Shown here in pieces: positions 7,936-17,906 of a DNA stretch of 64,000 nt. Numbering within the stretch: position 1 is the stretch's first letter; each line of letters begins with the position of its first letter. The notes below the pieces were generated by a model that made no database searches, was not told where the DNA came from, and saw only the letters and a list, made by a program, of their open reading frames with translations. The position numbers and the translations under genes are program-made. This stretch comes from Hydrogenophaga aromaticivorans (GTDB lineage Bacteria > Pseudomonadota > Gammaproteobacteria > Burkholderiales > Burkholderiaceae_C), in NCBI RefSeq assembly GCF_013387465.1, contig NZ_VYGV01000016.1, positions 739,413 through 803,412 on the forward strand, written 5' to 3'.

Positions 7936-9030
7936 ATGGCTTCTTCTCTGCACATCAAGGGCATCCGCAAGGCGTTTGGCAAAGGCGACAAGGCGGTCGA
8001 GGTGCTCAAGCGCATCGACATCGACGTCGAGCCGGGCGAGTTCCTGATCCTGGTCGGCCCCTCGGGCTGCGGCAAGTCCACCCTGCTCAACATCATTGCG
8101 GGGCTCGAAGAACCGACCGAAGGCGAGCTGCACATCGCGGGCAAGAACGTGATCGGCATGCCGCCCGCCCAGCGCGACATCGCCATGGTGTTCCAGAGCT
8201 ACGCGCTCTACCCGACCATGACGGTGGCCGACAACATCGGCTTCGCGCTGGAGATGCGCAAGGTGCCCAAGGCCGATCGCGACAAGCGCATCCACGAGGT
8301 GGCGGGCATGCTGCAGATCCAGCACCTGCTGGACCGCCGCCCGGCCCAGCTCTCGGGCGGCCAGCGCCAGCGCGTGGCCATGGGCCGGGCCCTGGCGCGC
8401 GACCCGCAGCTGTTTTTGTTTGACGAGCCGCTGTCCAACCTGGACGCCAAGCTGCGCGTGGAAATGCGCGCCGAGATCAAGCGCCTGCACCACCTGAGCG
8501 GCATCACCACGGTGTACGTGACGCACGACCAGATCGAGGCCATGACGCTGGGCAGCCGCATCGCGGTGATGAAGGACGGCATCCTGCAGCAGATCGACAC
8601 ACCCGACGAGATCTACCGCCGCCCGAGCAACACCTATGTGGCGGGCTTCATCGGCTCGCCCACCATGAACTTCATTCCCGGCCAGGTGGAGCGCTCGGGC
8701 GACAGTGGCAAGTTCGTGTTCGAAGGCGGCTCGCTGGACCTGCCTTGCCCGGACGTGCAGCAGGTGACGCTGGGCCAGCGGCCCGAACACATCCACCTGA
8801 GCGACGACGCGCCCTGGCGCGGCCAGGTGGTTCTAGTGGAACCGACCGGTGCCGACACCTATGTGGTGATCAAGACCGCCGTGGGGCTGATGACGGTGCG
8901 GGCACCGGCGAACACCAAGATCCAGGTGGGAGACACGGCGGGCATGACGGTGAGCGGGCGGCACAACAACTGGTTTGACCACAGCTCGGGTGTGCGTCTC
9001 AAGGAGATGGATGGGCATCACGCGCCCTGA
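7936..9030 (+). CDS. gtsD: Sugar ABC transporter ATP-binding protein (MalK/UgpC type)
   Basis: 364 residues. Walker A GPSGCGKST (41-49), signature LSGGQ (139-143), Walker B LFLFDEP ending near 165, and the switch His in YVTHDQ. The C-terminal third is the OB-fold (TOBE) regulatory domain of MalK-type ATPases, with GQRPEHI. It powers sugar uptake through GtsBC and may be shared with other sugar importers, as is common for MalK-type subunits. I chose the ATG at 7936 five bases after gtsC. Confidence 0.9.
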   Translation: MASSLHIKGIRKAFGKGDKAVEVLKRIDIDVEPGEFLILVGPSGCGKSTLLNIIAGLEEPTEGELHIAGKNVIGMPPAQRDIAMVFQSYALYPTMTVADNIGFALEMRKVPKADRDKRIHEVAGMLQIQHLLDRRPAQLSGGQRQRVAMGRALARDPQLFLFDEPLSNLDAKLRVEMRAEIKRLHHLSGITTVYVTHDQIEAMTLGSRIAVMKDGILQQIDTPDEIYRRPSNTYVAGFIGSPTMNFIPGQVERSGDSGKFVFEGGSLDLPCPDVQQVTLGQRPEHIHLSDDAPWRGQVVLVEPTGADTYVVIKTAVGLMTVRAPANTKIQVGDTAGMTVSGRHNNWFDHSSGVRLKEMDGHHAP

Positions 9031-9082
9031 CCTCTTCTTCCTCTGAGGGGTTTGGCCGGGGCTCGGCCCGGCGGCCGACTCA

Positions 9083-9250
9083 CTTTCTTTTGCTTCGCCA
9101 AAAGAAAGTAAGCAAAGAAAAGGCGAGCCGAAGTCCGGGGCCCTGCGGGCTTCCTTGCGCTGCTCGGTTCGCCCGGGGTGCGCGCAAACTCGCTGCGCTC
9201 AAACATGCGCGCCCCTTTTCCGGGCGCCCCTGCGCTGCTCAGCCCGGCCA
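9083..9250. repeat. Widespread intergenic repeat with CTTTCTTTTG hairpin
   Basis: It opens with a perfect 10-base stem (CTTTCTTTTG / CAAAAGAAAG, loop CTTCGC, 9083-9108) followed by a conserved-looking tail rich in GCGCTGCTC and CGCGCAAACTCG. I recognise this head and tail as a sequence found repeatedly between genes in Burkholderiales and other proteobacteria. It fills about half of the 358-base gap between convergent gtsD and the kinase gene and may act as a terminator. Extent on the right is approximate. Confidence 0.6.
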
Positions 9251-9325
9251 CACGGCGTTGGGGGAGGGAGCGAAATCGAAATCGGGATCGGGCGCGGACT
9301 CCCTTTCAGGCTTGCGTGCCTTCCT

Positions 9326-9346
9326 CCCTCTCCCTCTGGGAGAGGG
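9326..9346. repeat. CCCTCTCCC hairpin, common dispersed element
   Basis: A perfect 9-base stem (CCCTCTCCC / GGGAGAGGG) with a TCT loop, followed by CAGGGGTGAGGG. This motif is dispersed in many proteobacterial genomes. It lies 43 bases before the kinase stop codon, where it could end transcription from either side. Confidence 0.55.
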
Positions 9347-9388
9347 CAGGGGTGAGGGCTCTCCCCTCCCGGTGCCGTTCTCAGCCGC

Positions 9389-10753
9389 TCACACCAGCCG
9401 CAACCGAATCCTCAGTCCCTGCGGCTGCAACTGCGTCACCGTGGCTTCACCGCCGTGGCGGCGGGCGATCTCTTGCACGATGGCCAGGCCCAGGCCGCAG
9501 CCGCCGGGTTGCTGGCTGCCGCGCCAGAAGCGCTGGAACACGTGCGCCATGTCGTCGGGGTTCAGGCCCGGTCCGTTGTCGTCCACCGCAAGGTGCGCGC
9601 CGTCGCTGCCCTGGCTCACGCGCAGGGTGATGCTGCTGCCGCGCGGGGTGTAGCGCAACGCGTTGTCGATCAGGTTGCTCAGGGCTTCGCGCAGTTGCAG
9701 GGCATCGCCCTGAATGGTCAGGTGGTCTTCGCCCTCGTAGCCCAGGTCCATGCCGGCGGCGAGCGCGCGTGGCGTCCATTCGCGCGCCACTTCGCGCGCC
9801 AGCGTGGCCAGGTCCAGCGGTTCGCGGCGGGCCTGGGTTTCGGTGCGGGCCAGGGTCAGCAGCTGGTGCACCAGGTGGGCGCTGCGCTCGGCGCCGGTGC
9901 GCACCTTGGACAGGCGCTCGGCCACGCCCGCCTCGCTGGTCTGGCGCTGGGCCAGTTCCACCTGGCTGATCAGCCCGGCCAGCGGCGTGCGCAGCTGGTG
10001 GGCGGCGTCGTTGATGAAACGTTTCTCCTGCTGCACACTGCGCGCCACCTCGCCCAGCAGGCCGTTGATGGCCAGCACCAGCGCGTGCACCTCGCTCGGC
10101 GCCTGCGTCATGCCGATGGGCGAGAGCGCGTTGACCGAGCGGTTTTCCAGCTGCGCCGTCAGGCGGGTCAGTGGGGCCAGGCCGCGCCGGATGCCGCCAT
10201 ACACCAGCAGGCTCAGCAACACGCCCAGCGCCAGCAGCGGCACCAGCATGTCGGCCACGAGCTCGCGCGCGATGCGCTGCTGCACCGCCAGGCCCTTGCC
10301 GACCTGCACGCGCAGGATCTGCGGCGCGCTGGCCTCGCCATAGCTCACGTCCAGCGCCACGATGCGCAGTGGCCGGCCGTCGAGCATGCTGCCGTAGAAC
10401 ACCGGGTCGCCGGCCACCAGCGGCGGGTGGGGCGGCGGTGGCAGACGCTGGTTGCCGAGCAGGAACTGGCCCGGCGGCGACGACACCATGTAGCTGATGC
10501 GGTCGTCAGGGTCCTGCTCCAGCACGTCTTGCGCGGCCTTGGGGAAGTCGATCAGCAGGCCCGAACCGACAGGCTTGACCTGGCGCGCCAGCGCCCGCAC
10601 CGATTGCGTGAGCGATTGGTCGATGCCCTTCTCGACGTAAGACAGGGCGAAGCGGTAGGCCAGCAAACCGCCGCCGGCCCAGAGCACCAGCTGCGGCAGC
10701 AACAGCCACAACAGCAACTGGCGGCGCAGGGACAGGCGCGACGGAGCGATCAT
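9389..10753 (-). CDS. Two-component sensor histidine kinase (TctE/GltS-like)
   Basis: 454 residues in the inner membrane. TM1 is at about 12-33 and TM2 at about 167-187, enclosing a periplasmic sensor region; a HAMP-like linker follows. The phospho-acceptor is H252 in NDAAHQLRTPL, then the N box (LSNLIDNALRYTP), DNGPGLN and GCGLGLAIV boxes. The start at 10753 overlaps the stop of the response-regulator gene by four bases (ATGA). It is convergent with gtsD. In Pseudomonas the kinase GltS and regulator GltR lie beside the same importer, so a sugar-sensing role is inferred, not shown. Confidence 0.85.
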   Translation of the reverse strand: MIAPSRLSLRRQLLLWLLLPQLVLWAGGGLLAYRFALSYVEKGIDQSLTQSVRALARQVKPVGSGLLIDFPKAAQDVLEQDPDDRISYMVSSPPGQFLLGNQRLPPPPHPPLVAGDPVFYGSMLDGRPLRIVALDVSYGEASAPQILRVQVGKGLAVQQRIARELVADMLVPLLALGVLLSLLVYGGIRRGLAPLTRLTAQLENRSVNALSPIGMTQAPSEVHALVLAINGLLGEVARSVQQEKRFINDAAHQLRTPLAGLISQVELAQRQTSEAGVAERLSKVRTGAERSAHLVHQLLTLARTETQARREPLDLATLAREVAREWTPRALAAGMDLGYEGEDHLTIQGDALQLREALSNLIDNALRYTPRGSSITLRVSQGSDGAHLAVDDNGPGLNPDDMAHVFQRFWRGSQQPGGCGLGLAIVQEIARRHGGEATVTQLQPQGLRIRLRLV

Positions 10754-11460
10754 GGCGCGCCGGCCGACTCCAGCAGGTAGCCCAGACCGCGGATGTTGCG
10801 GATGTTCAGCGTCGAGCCGCTGAGCTTGCGGCGCAGGCGGTGCACATAGACCTCCAGCGCGTTCGAGGCCACGCCACCCGTCTCGGCCGGCTCGGACTGC
10901 CAGGCGGCGAGCACGTCTTCGCGGCTCACCACCTGGCCGCTGTGGCGCACCAGCAGGTCGAGCAACACCCATTCGCGCTGCGTCAGGTCGATGGCTTCGT
11001 TGCCCAGCCAGGCGCGCGGCAACTGCGGGTCCAGCCGCAGGTTGCCGGCCGTCGGCACGGACGGCGCGGGTGCGGTGTTGACGCCGAACGCGGGCAGGCT
11101 GGCGCGGCGCAGCAGGGCCTGCAGGCGGGCCAGCAGTTCGTCGCGGTTGAAGGGTTTGGTGAGGTAGTCGTCGGCGCCCGCGTTCAGGCCTTCGACGCGG
11201 TCTTCGACGCCGTCGCGCGCGGTGAGGATCAGCACCGGCAGGGCGGGCAGGCGCTGGCGCAGGCGGCGCAGCACGGTCAGGCCGTCGACCAGCGGCAGGC
11301 CGAGGTCGAGCACCACGCCGTCGAAACCCTGCAGGGCCAGCAGCTCCAGTGCCTCGGCGCCGTCGGCCGCGGTGGTGATGCGGTGTCCCGCCTGCCCGAG
11401 CTGGGCGCCGAGCGCATCGCGCAGCAGTTCGTCGTCTTCAACAATCAGCAGGTGGGCCAT
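10750..11460 (-). CDS. OmpR-family response regulator (TctD/GltR-like)
   Basis: 236 residues. The receiver domain has acidic residues E8-D10, the phospho-acceptor D52 in LDLGLPLVDG and K102 in TKPF. The C-terminal winged helix includes REWVLLDLL and VYVHRLRRKL, typical of OmpR/PhoB regulators. It is the first gene of the pair with the kinase. Its neighbours (glk, gtsABCD) suggest control of sugar uptake, as GltR does in Pseudomonas; a TctD-like tricarboxylate role is the alternative. Confidence 0.87.
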   Translation of the reverse strand: MAHLLIVEDDELLRDALGAQLGQAGHRITTAADGAEALELLALQGFDGVVLDLGLPLVDGLTVLRRLRQRLPALPVLILTARDGVEDRVEGLNAGADDYLTKPFNRDELLARLQALLRRASLPAFGVNTAPAPSVPTAGNLRLDPQLPRAWLGNEAIDLTQREWVLLDLLVRHSGQVVSREDVLAAWQSEPAETGGVASNALEVYVHRLRRKLSGSTLNIRNIRGLGYLLESAGAP

Positions 11461-11497
11461 GCGGTCAGTTTAGCCGCCCCGCCTGGCGCGCGGACGT

Positions 11498-12403
11498 TCA
11501 GGCCGCTTCGAGCGGACGCACCTGAAACGCGGGGGCCTTGCCCGTCGGGTCCTGGCCTGCGTACACGGTGAGGTGCGGGTAGGGGATCTCGATGCCGGCG
11601 GCATCGAAGGCGGCCTTCAGGCGGCGCAGGTATTCGCGCTTCACGTTCCACTGTTCCAGCGGCAGGCAACGAAAACGGCAGCGGATCACCACCGCCGATT
11701 CGGCCCAGGACTCGACCCCGGCGATCTCCAGGTCGTCGGTGATGCTGGCGCCGAGGATCGGGTCGGTGCGCATGGCCCGGGCCACGTCGGCCATGACCCG
11801 CATCACCTCGTCCACGTTCTCGCGGTAGGCCACGCCGATGTCCATCACCGCGTTGCTGAAGCCGCGCGTCATGTTGATCACGGTGCTGATGTGGCCGTTG
11901 GGCACGTAGTGCACGTTGCCGTCGTAGTCGCGCAGCTGCACGTAGCGCAGCGTGATCTCCTCCACCAGGCCGGCGTGTTCGCCCAGCTTGACCACGTCGC
12001 CTTGCCGGATCTGGTTTTCCAGCAGGATGAAGAAGCCGGTGAAAAAATCCTTGACCAGACTCTGGGCGCCAAAGCCCACCGCCAGACCGACCACGCCCGC
12101 CGCACCCAGGATGGGCGCGACCGACACCCCCACTTCGGAAAGCACCAGCATGCCGGCGATCAGGCTCACCACCACCCCGACCAGGTAGCGGAAAACGCGG
12201 CCCAGGGTTTCGGCGCGTTTGGTGGACTCTCGGTCGTCCATGCGGCTGGCGATGCGTTCGCGCAGCGTCCGTATGGCGCGCTGCAGGACGGCGATCAGCA
12301 GCCAGGCGGCGATGAGGATGAGGGTCACGCGCAGCAGGGTGGTGGCGGCGCTGCCGAGGCCGATCCACCAGCGGGTGGCGAGGTCCAGGATGTTGCCGTT
12401 CAT
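11498..12403 (-). CDS. mscS: MscS-family small-conductance mechanosensitive channel
   Basis: 301 residues. Three N-terminal membrane helices lead into the pore helix GAAGVVGLAVGFGAQSLVKDFFTGFFIL with alternating Gly/Ala, the hallmark of MscS. The cytoplasmic beta and alpha/beta domains follow (GDVVKLGEHAGLVEEI, YVPNGHI). It opens under membrane tension to release osmolytes after down-shock. The ATG at 12403 has GGAGG seven bases upstream, which fixes the start. It lies 130 bases downstream of otsA on the same strand; trehalose synthesis and an emergency release valve are complementary. Confidence 0.92.
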   Translation of the reverse strand: MNGNILDLATRWWIGLGSAATTLLRVTLILIAAWLLIAVLQRAIRTLRERIASRMDDRESTKRAETLGRVFRYLVGVVVSLIAGMLVLSEVGVSVAPILGAAGVVGLAVGFGAQSLVKDFFTGFFILLENQIRQGDVVKLGEHAGLVEEITLRYVQLRDYDGNVHYVPNGHISTVINMTRGFSNAVMDIGVAYRENVDEVMRVMADVARAMRTDPILGASITDDLEIAGVESWAESAVVIRCRFRCLPLEQWNVKREYLRRLKAAFDAAGIEIPYPHLTVYAGQDPTGKAPAFQVRPLEAA

Positions 12404-12450
12404 GGGTGTTCCTCCAGAAGGGTTGTGAAAAAGGCCCCACGGAGTCAACC

Positions 12451-12529
12451 AGGGCACCGCCGGGCCGGTTTGCCGGACGGCCAGTGCCGCCCCCTTTGAG
12501 GGGGTAGCGCGAAGCGCTGCGGGGGTGTT
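12451..12529. repeat. Dispersed intergenic repeat, copy 1
   Basis: Modules in order: a CCGG..TTTGCCGG hairpin, GCCAGTGCCGCC, a CCCCCTTTGAGGGGG hairpin, GCGCGAAGCGC, then CTGCGGGGGT. Copies with the same order lie at 18759, 24881 and 31861. It sits directly 3' of otsA and may terminate that operon. Confidence 0.7.
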
Positions 12530-12533
12530 CACT

Positions 12534-13907
<1,374 letters not shown>

Positions 13908-15746
13908 TTAAATCACCGTGTCCCAGGCCGCCGAGAGGCGGACGGCCGCGTTGATGATGCCCACCATCGAATAGGTTTGCGGGTAGTTGCCCCACATCTC
14001 GCCGGTGGTGGCGTGGGTGTCTTCGGAGAGCATGCCCAGCGGGTTGCGTGCGCGCAGCATGGTTTCAAAGATGGCGCGGGCTTCGTCGACACGGCCGACG
14101 CGCGCCAGGGCGTCGATGCGCCAGAAGGTGCAGATGTTGAAGGCCACCTCGGGTTTGCCGAAATCGTCGGCGGCGTCGTAGCGGCGCATGTAGGGGCCGT
14201 CGCACAGGTTTTTTTCCAGTGCATCGAGGGTGGCGATGAAGCGCGGGTCCATCGGGTCGATGAAGCCCACCTCCGCCATCAGCAGCACGCTGGCGTCGAG
14301 GTCGTGGGCACCAAAGGCCGCGGCGAAGGCCTGGCGCTCTTCACTCCAGGACTCGCGCAGGATGCGCTCGCGCATGGCGCGGGCGTGTTGTTGCCAGTAG
14401 GCGGCCCGTTCGCCCTGCTGCAGGGTCAAGGCGATCTTGGCCAGCCGGTCGCAGGCGGCCCAGCACATCAGGGCCGACGAGGTGTGCACGCGGGCGCGGG
14501 TGCGCAGCTCCCACATGCCTGCATCGGGCTGGTCGAAGATGAGCACGGCCTTTTCACCCGCGGCTTCGAGCTGCTTGAACTCGGCCAGCCCCGCCGGGTT
14601 GAGCAGGCGCCGGTCGTGAAAGGCCTGGGCCGCACCGAGCACGATGTTGCCGTAGACGTCGTGCTGGAAATGTTCGTGCGCCTGGTTGCCCACGCGCACC
14701 GGTCCCATGCCGCGGTAACCCGGCAGGTTCTTGCAGATGCGCTCGGGCAGATCGCGCTCCAGCCCGATGCCGAACAGCGGCTGCACGTGGCCGCCGTTGG
14801 AGCCGACCACGGCGTTGGACAGCCAGCGCAGGTAGTCCTCCATGGTGCCGACTTCGGCCAGGCTGTTGAGCGCGCGCACGACGAAGAAGGCGTCGCGCAG
14901 CCAGCAATAGCGGTAGTCCCAGTTGCGCTGCGTGCCCGGTGCTTCGGGGATGCTGGTGGTCATGGCCGCAACGATGGCGCCGGTGTCCTCGAACATCGAG
15001 AGCTTGAGTGTGATGGCGGCGCGGATCACCGCCTCCTGCCACTCCAGCGGCAGCGCCAGGCGCTGGCTCCATCCGCGCCAGTAGGTCAGGGTCTCCTGTT
15101 CGAAATGCCGCGCCGTCTCGCCCACGCCGCCCTCCAGGGTTTCGTCGGGACCCAGCAGGAAGTTGAGTTCGCGTGTGAGCAGGAAGGGCTGCTGGCTCAG
15201 CACATGGGACACCGAGGCGTCGGTGTGCAGCCGCAGGGTCTGCTGCTCACCGACGTAGCGGATGTGGTTGCTGCCCGAGGTGATGGTGGGCATCTCGGCG
15301 CCCCAGTTGAAGCGTGGTGTGAGCGACACGCGCACACGCGGCGCGCCCTGGAGCGGGCGCACGCGGCGCACCAGCATGGTGGGGCGGAAAAAGCGGCCGC
15401 GCGAAGGGAAGCGGGGCGCAAAGTCGGTGATGAGAATGCCCTGACCCTGGGTGTCCCAGAGCTCGGTGTGCAGCACGGCGGTGTTGGGGTCGTAGTACTG
15501 CCGGGCTTTGTCCAGGTGTTCGATTTCGATCGCGAACGCGCCCGCACCGTCTTCGCCGCCGAGCAGCGCGTGAAACACCGGATCGCCGTCAAAGCGGGGC
15601 AGGCAGCTCCAGACCACGCGCCCGTGCGGATCGATCAGGGCGCTGAAGGCGCAATTGCCCACCACGCCGAGCGACAGGGAGGGGGCCGCGGGCGCGGCAA
15701 ATCCGGTGTGGGCGGGGTGTTCGGTGGTGGTGGGTGGGTTCATCAC
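13908..15746 (-). CDS. Glycoside hydrolase family 15 (glucoamylase/trehalase-like)
   Basis: 612 residues. N-terminal beta domain with GVVGNCAFSALIDPHGRVVWSC, typical of the GH15 trehalase-like group, then the (alpha/alpha)6 barrel with RNWDYRYCWLRDA and a C-terminal EDTHATTGEMWGNYPQTYS region that carries a catalytic acid in this family. No signal peptide is seen, so it is probably cytoplasmic. Some actinobacterial GH15 proteins are true trehalases, and this one lies between otsB and otsA with a 4-base overlap and zero gap. Trehalase or an alpha-glucan hydrolase are both possible. Confidence 0.85.
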   Translation of the reverse strand: MMNPPTTTEHPAHTGFAAPAAPSLSLGVVGNCAFSALIDPHGRVVWSCLPRFDGDPVFHALLGGEDGAGAFAIEIEHLDKARQYYDPNTAVLHTELWDTQGQGILITDFAPRFPSRGRFFRPTMLVRRVRPLQGAPRVRVSLTPRFNWGAEMPTITSGSNHIRYVGEQQTLRLHTDASVSHVLSQQPFLLTRELNFLLGPDETLEGGVGETARHFEQETLTYWRGWSQRLALPLEWQEAVIRAAITLKLSMFEDTGAIVAAMTTSIPEAPGTQRNWDYRYCWLRDAFFVVRALNSLAEVGTMEDYLRWLSNAVVGSNGGHVQPLFGIGLERDLPERICKNLPGYRGMGPVRVGNQAHEHFQHDVYGNIVLGAAQAFHDRRLLNPAGLAEFKQLEAAGEKAVLIFDQPDAGMWELRTRARVHTSSALMCWAACDRLAKIALTLQQGERAAYWQQHARAMRERILRESWSEERQAFAAAFGAHDLDASVLLMAEVGFIDPMDPRFIATLDALEKNLCDGPYMRRYDAADDFGKPEVAFNICTFWRIDALARVGRVDEARAIFETMLRARNPLGMLSEDTHATTGEMWGNYPQTYSMVGIINAAVRLSAAWDTVI

Positions 15747-16486
15747 GGTGTGGTGTCAGGGGTGTTTTGGGTGGCGTTGCGCAGCCATTGGTGCAGGGCC
15801 TGCGGGTGGGCGATGCGGTGGGTGGCGCAGCTCGGGCCCTCGCCCACCTTGATGCCCGCACCGCCGAGTCGCTGAACCACGTCGAAGCCGGACTCGTCGG
15901 TCACGTCATCACCGGCAAACACCGGCTGGCGTCCTTTGAACGGGGGCTCGGCCATGAAGGCGGCGATGGCCAGGCCCTTGCCCACATGGGCGGACTTGAC
16001 CTCCACCACGGCCTTGCCGCGCAGCAGCTGCAGATCGGGGTCGTGCCGGATGGCAGCCGTCATGACCGCGGTGCATTCGGCGTCCAGCTCGGGCGCCAGC
16101 CGGAAGTGCAGGGCGACGGCGGTCTTCTTGTGTTCCACGAGCAGGCCCGGATGGTGGGCCGCCAGCGCCTGCGCGGCGGCCAGCACGGGGCCGAGATCGG
16201 GGCGTTGGTCGGTGGACGTGGTGCCCAGGCGCGACCGGCGCACGGCGCCGTGTTCGAACGCCGCCGGCAGCAGCAGGGGGGCAAGAAAGGGGTCGATGTC
16301 CGCCTGCGCGCGGCCGGTGACCAGTGCCAGCGCGCCGTCCAGCTGGGTGTGCAGCCGTTCCAGCAGCGCCACGAGTTCGCGCGGAACCACCACCTCGTCG
16401 GGCCGGGGTGCGAGTTCGGCCAGCGTGCCGTCGAAATCAAGAAACAGGGCGCATGGCCCCACCAGCAGGCTAGGTAATGTGCTCAT
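15743..16486 (-). CDS. otsB: Trehalose-6-phosphate phosphatase
   Basis: 247 residues, HAD superfamily. The nucleophile motif LFLDFDGTLAEL has D17 and D19; VTGR and GDDVTDE motifs complete the active site. It removes phosphate from trehalose 6-phosphate, completing the OtsA pathway. It is first in the otsB-GH15-otsA operon and its stop overlaps the GH15 start by four bases. I chose the ATG at 16486, since the upstream frame has no HAD homology. Confidence 0.93.
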   Translation of the reverse strand: MSTLPSLLVGPCALFLDFDGTLAELAPRPDEVVVPRELVALLERLHTQLDGALALVTGRAQADIDPFLAPLLLPAAFEHGAVRRSRLGTTSTDQRPDLGPVLAAAQALAAHHPGLLVEHKKTAVALHFRLAPELDAECTAVMTAAIRHDPDLQLLRGKAVVEVKSAHVGKGLAIAAFMAEPPFKGRQPVFAGDDVTDESGFDVVQRLGGAGIKVGEGPSCATHRIAHPQALHQWLRNATQNTPDTTP

Positions 16487-16593
16487 CAGCCTCTGACCGT
16501 AACAGACCCGGTGCCGCTTGTCACACGTCGGGGGTTTGTCCGACCCGCCGGGTGCGGGACTTCGAGCCGGCTTGACACACCGGCTGGGCTTTT

Positions 16594-17883
16594 TCAGGGG
16601 GTGCGGTCCAGGGCGCCTTCGCCCAAGGCCTTCGCCACTTCGGTGACGCGGGCGCGGTGGATCAGGGTCCCCACGTCCGGGCCCTTCAAGCCCCGGGCCT
16701 GGGCCTGCGCGGCAATGTCGGCCGTGACCACCGAGCGGGCCGCCTGCAGTGCCGGGAGCAGGCGTTCTCGCTGCAGGTAGGCGTCGCCGGCGTGGCCGAG
16801 CCGGCCCCGCGCATCGCATTCGCACGCCAGCACGATGTCGAGAAAGCGGGCCGGCTTGCGGAAGGCATCGCAGCGTTCGAGCAGGCGGACCAGGGCCGCC
16901 GCGCCGAGGCCGGCGCTGCGGTGGAGGTTGCCGTGTTCGCGGGCGACCACGTCGGCGAGCTCGCGGCATTCCACGGGCACGCGCCAGCGCTCGCACAGGC
17001 CGCGCAGCAGCCGCGCGCTGCGCTCCTCATGGCCGATGTGGCGCGGCAGCACGTCGGCGGGCGTGGTGCCCTTGCCGAGGTCGTGGCACAGGCAGGCAAA
17101 GCGCACCGGCAGCGAAGCACCGAGCAACGCGCTCATGTCGAGCACCATCATCAGGTGCACGCCGGTGTCGATCTCGGGGTGGTGGTCGGCGCGCTGCGGC
17201 ACGCCCCAGAGCCGGTCCACTTCGGGCAACAGGCGCTGCAGCGCGCCGCAATCACGCAGCACCTCGAACATGCGGCTGGGCCGTTGCTCCATGAGGCCGC
17301 GTGAGAGTTCCTGCCAGACGCGCTCGGCCACCAGGTGGTCCACTTCGCCGTGTTCCACCATCTGGCGCATCAGCGCCCGGGTTTCGGGGGCCACCGAAAA
17401 GTCGGGGAAGCGGGCCGCGAAGCGCGCGAGCCGCAGGATGCGCACCGGGTCTTCGCCGAAGGCCCCGGTGACGTGGCGCAGCACCCGCTCGCGCAGGTCG
17501 CGCAGTCCGCCATGCGGGTCGATTAGCCGGGCGCTGGCGGGGTCTTCGGCATCGGTGGCCGCGACGGCCATGGCGTTGATGGTGAGGTCGCGCCGGGCCA
17601 GATCGTCTTCGAGCGTGACACCCGGATCGGTGTGGAAGTGAAAGCCGTGGTAGCCGGGCGCGGTCTTGCGCTCGGTGCGGGCGAGCGCGTATTCCTCGCG
17701 CGTCTGCGGGTGCAGGAACACCGGGAAGTCGCGCCCGACGGGCAGGAAACCCTGCGCGGCCATGGCTTCGGGTGTGGCGCCGACGACCACCCAGTCGCGG
17801 TCCACATGCGACGAAGCGGCTGCGTCAGCGTCGCGCGCCATCAAGGCGTCACGCACCGCACCGCCCACGAGGTAAATGTCCAT
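16594..17883 (-). CDS. cca: CCA-adding tRNA nucleotidyltransferase, HD-domain type
   Basis: 429 residues. The nucleotidyltransferase domain starts with YLVGGAVRD, followed by the DRDWVVVGATPE motif with catalytic acids and RRDLTINAMA. A C-terminal HD phosphohydrolase domain is present (CLCHDLGKGTTP), as in E. coli Cca. It adds or repairs the 3' CCA of tRNAs. It is monocistronic or pairs with the GST gene 23 bases upstream. Confidence 0.93.
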   Translation of the reverse strand: MDIYLVGGAVRDALMARDADAAASSHVDRDWVVVGATPEAMAAQGFLPVGRDFPVFLHPQTREEYALARTERKTAPGYHGFHFHTDPGVTLEDDLARRDLTINAMAVAATDAEDPASARLIDPHGGLRDLRERVLRHVTGAFGEDPVRILRLARFAARFPDFSVAPETRALMRQMVEHGEVDHLVAERVWQELSRGLMEQRPSRMFEVLRDCGALQRLLPEVDRLWGVPQRADHHPEIDTGVHLMMVLDMSALLGASLPVRFACLCHDLGKGTTPADVLPRHIGHEERSARLLRGLCERWRVPVECRELADVVAREHGNLHRSAGLGAAALVRLLERCDAFRKPARFLDIVLACECDARGRLGHAGDAYLQRERLLPALQAARSVVTADIAAQAQARGLKGPDVGTLIHRARVTEVAKALGEGALDRTP

Positions 17884-17906
17884 GGGCGAAGTTTAGGGGG
17901 AAGCGC

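Noticed and set aside
16560..16600. Terminator on the plus strand between otsB and cca
   Set aside because: AGCCGG/CCGGCT with a T run is present, but no plus-strand gene ends there and the stem is weak.
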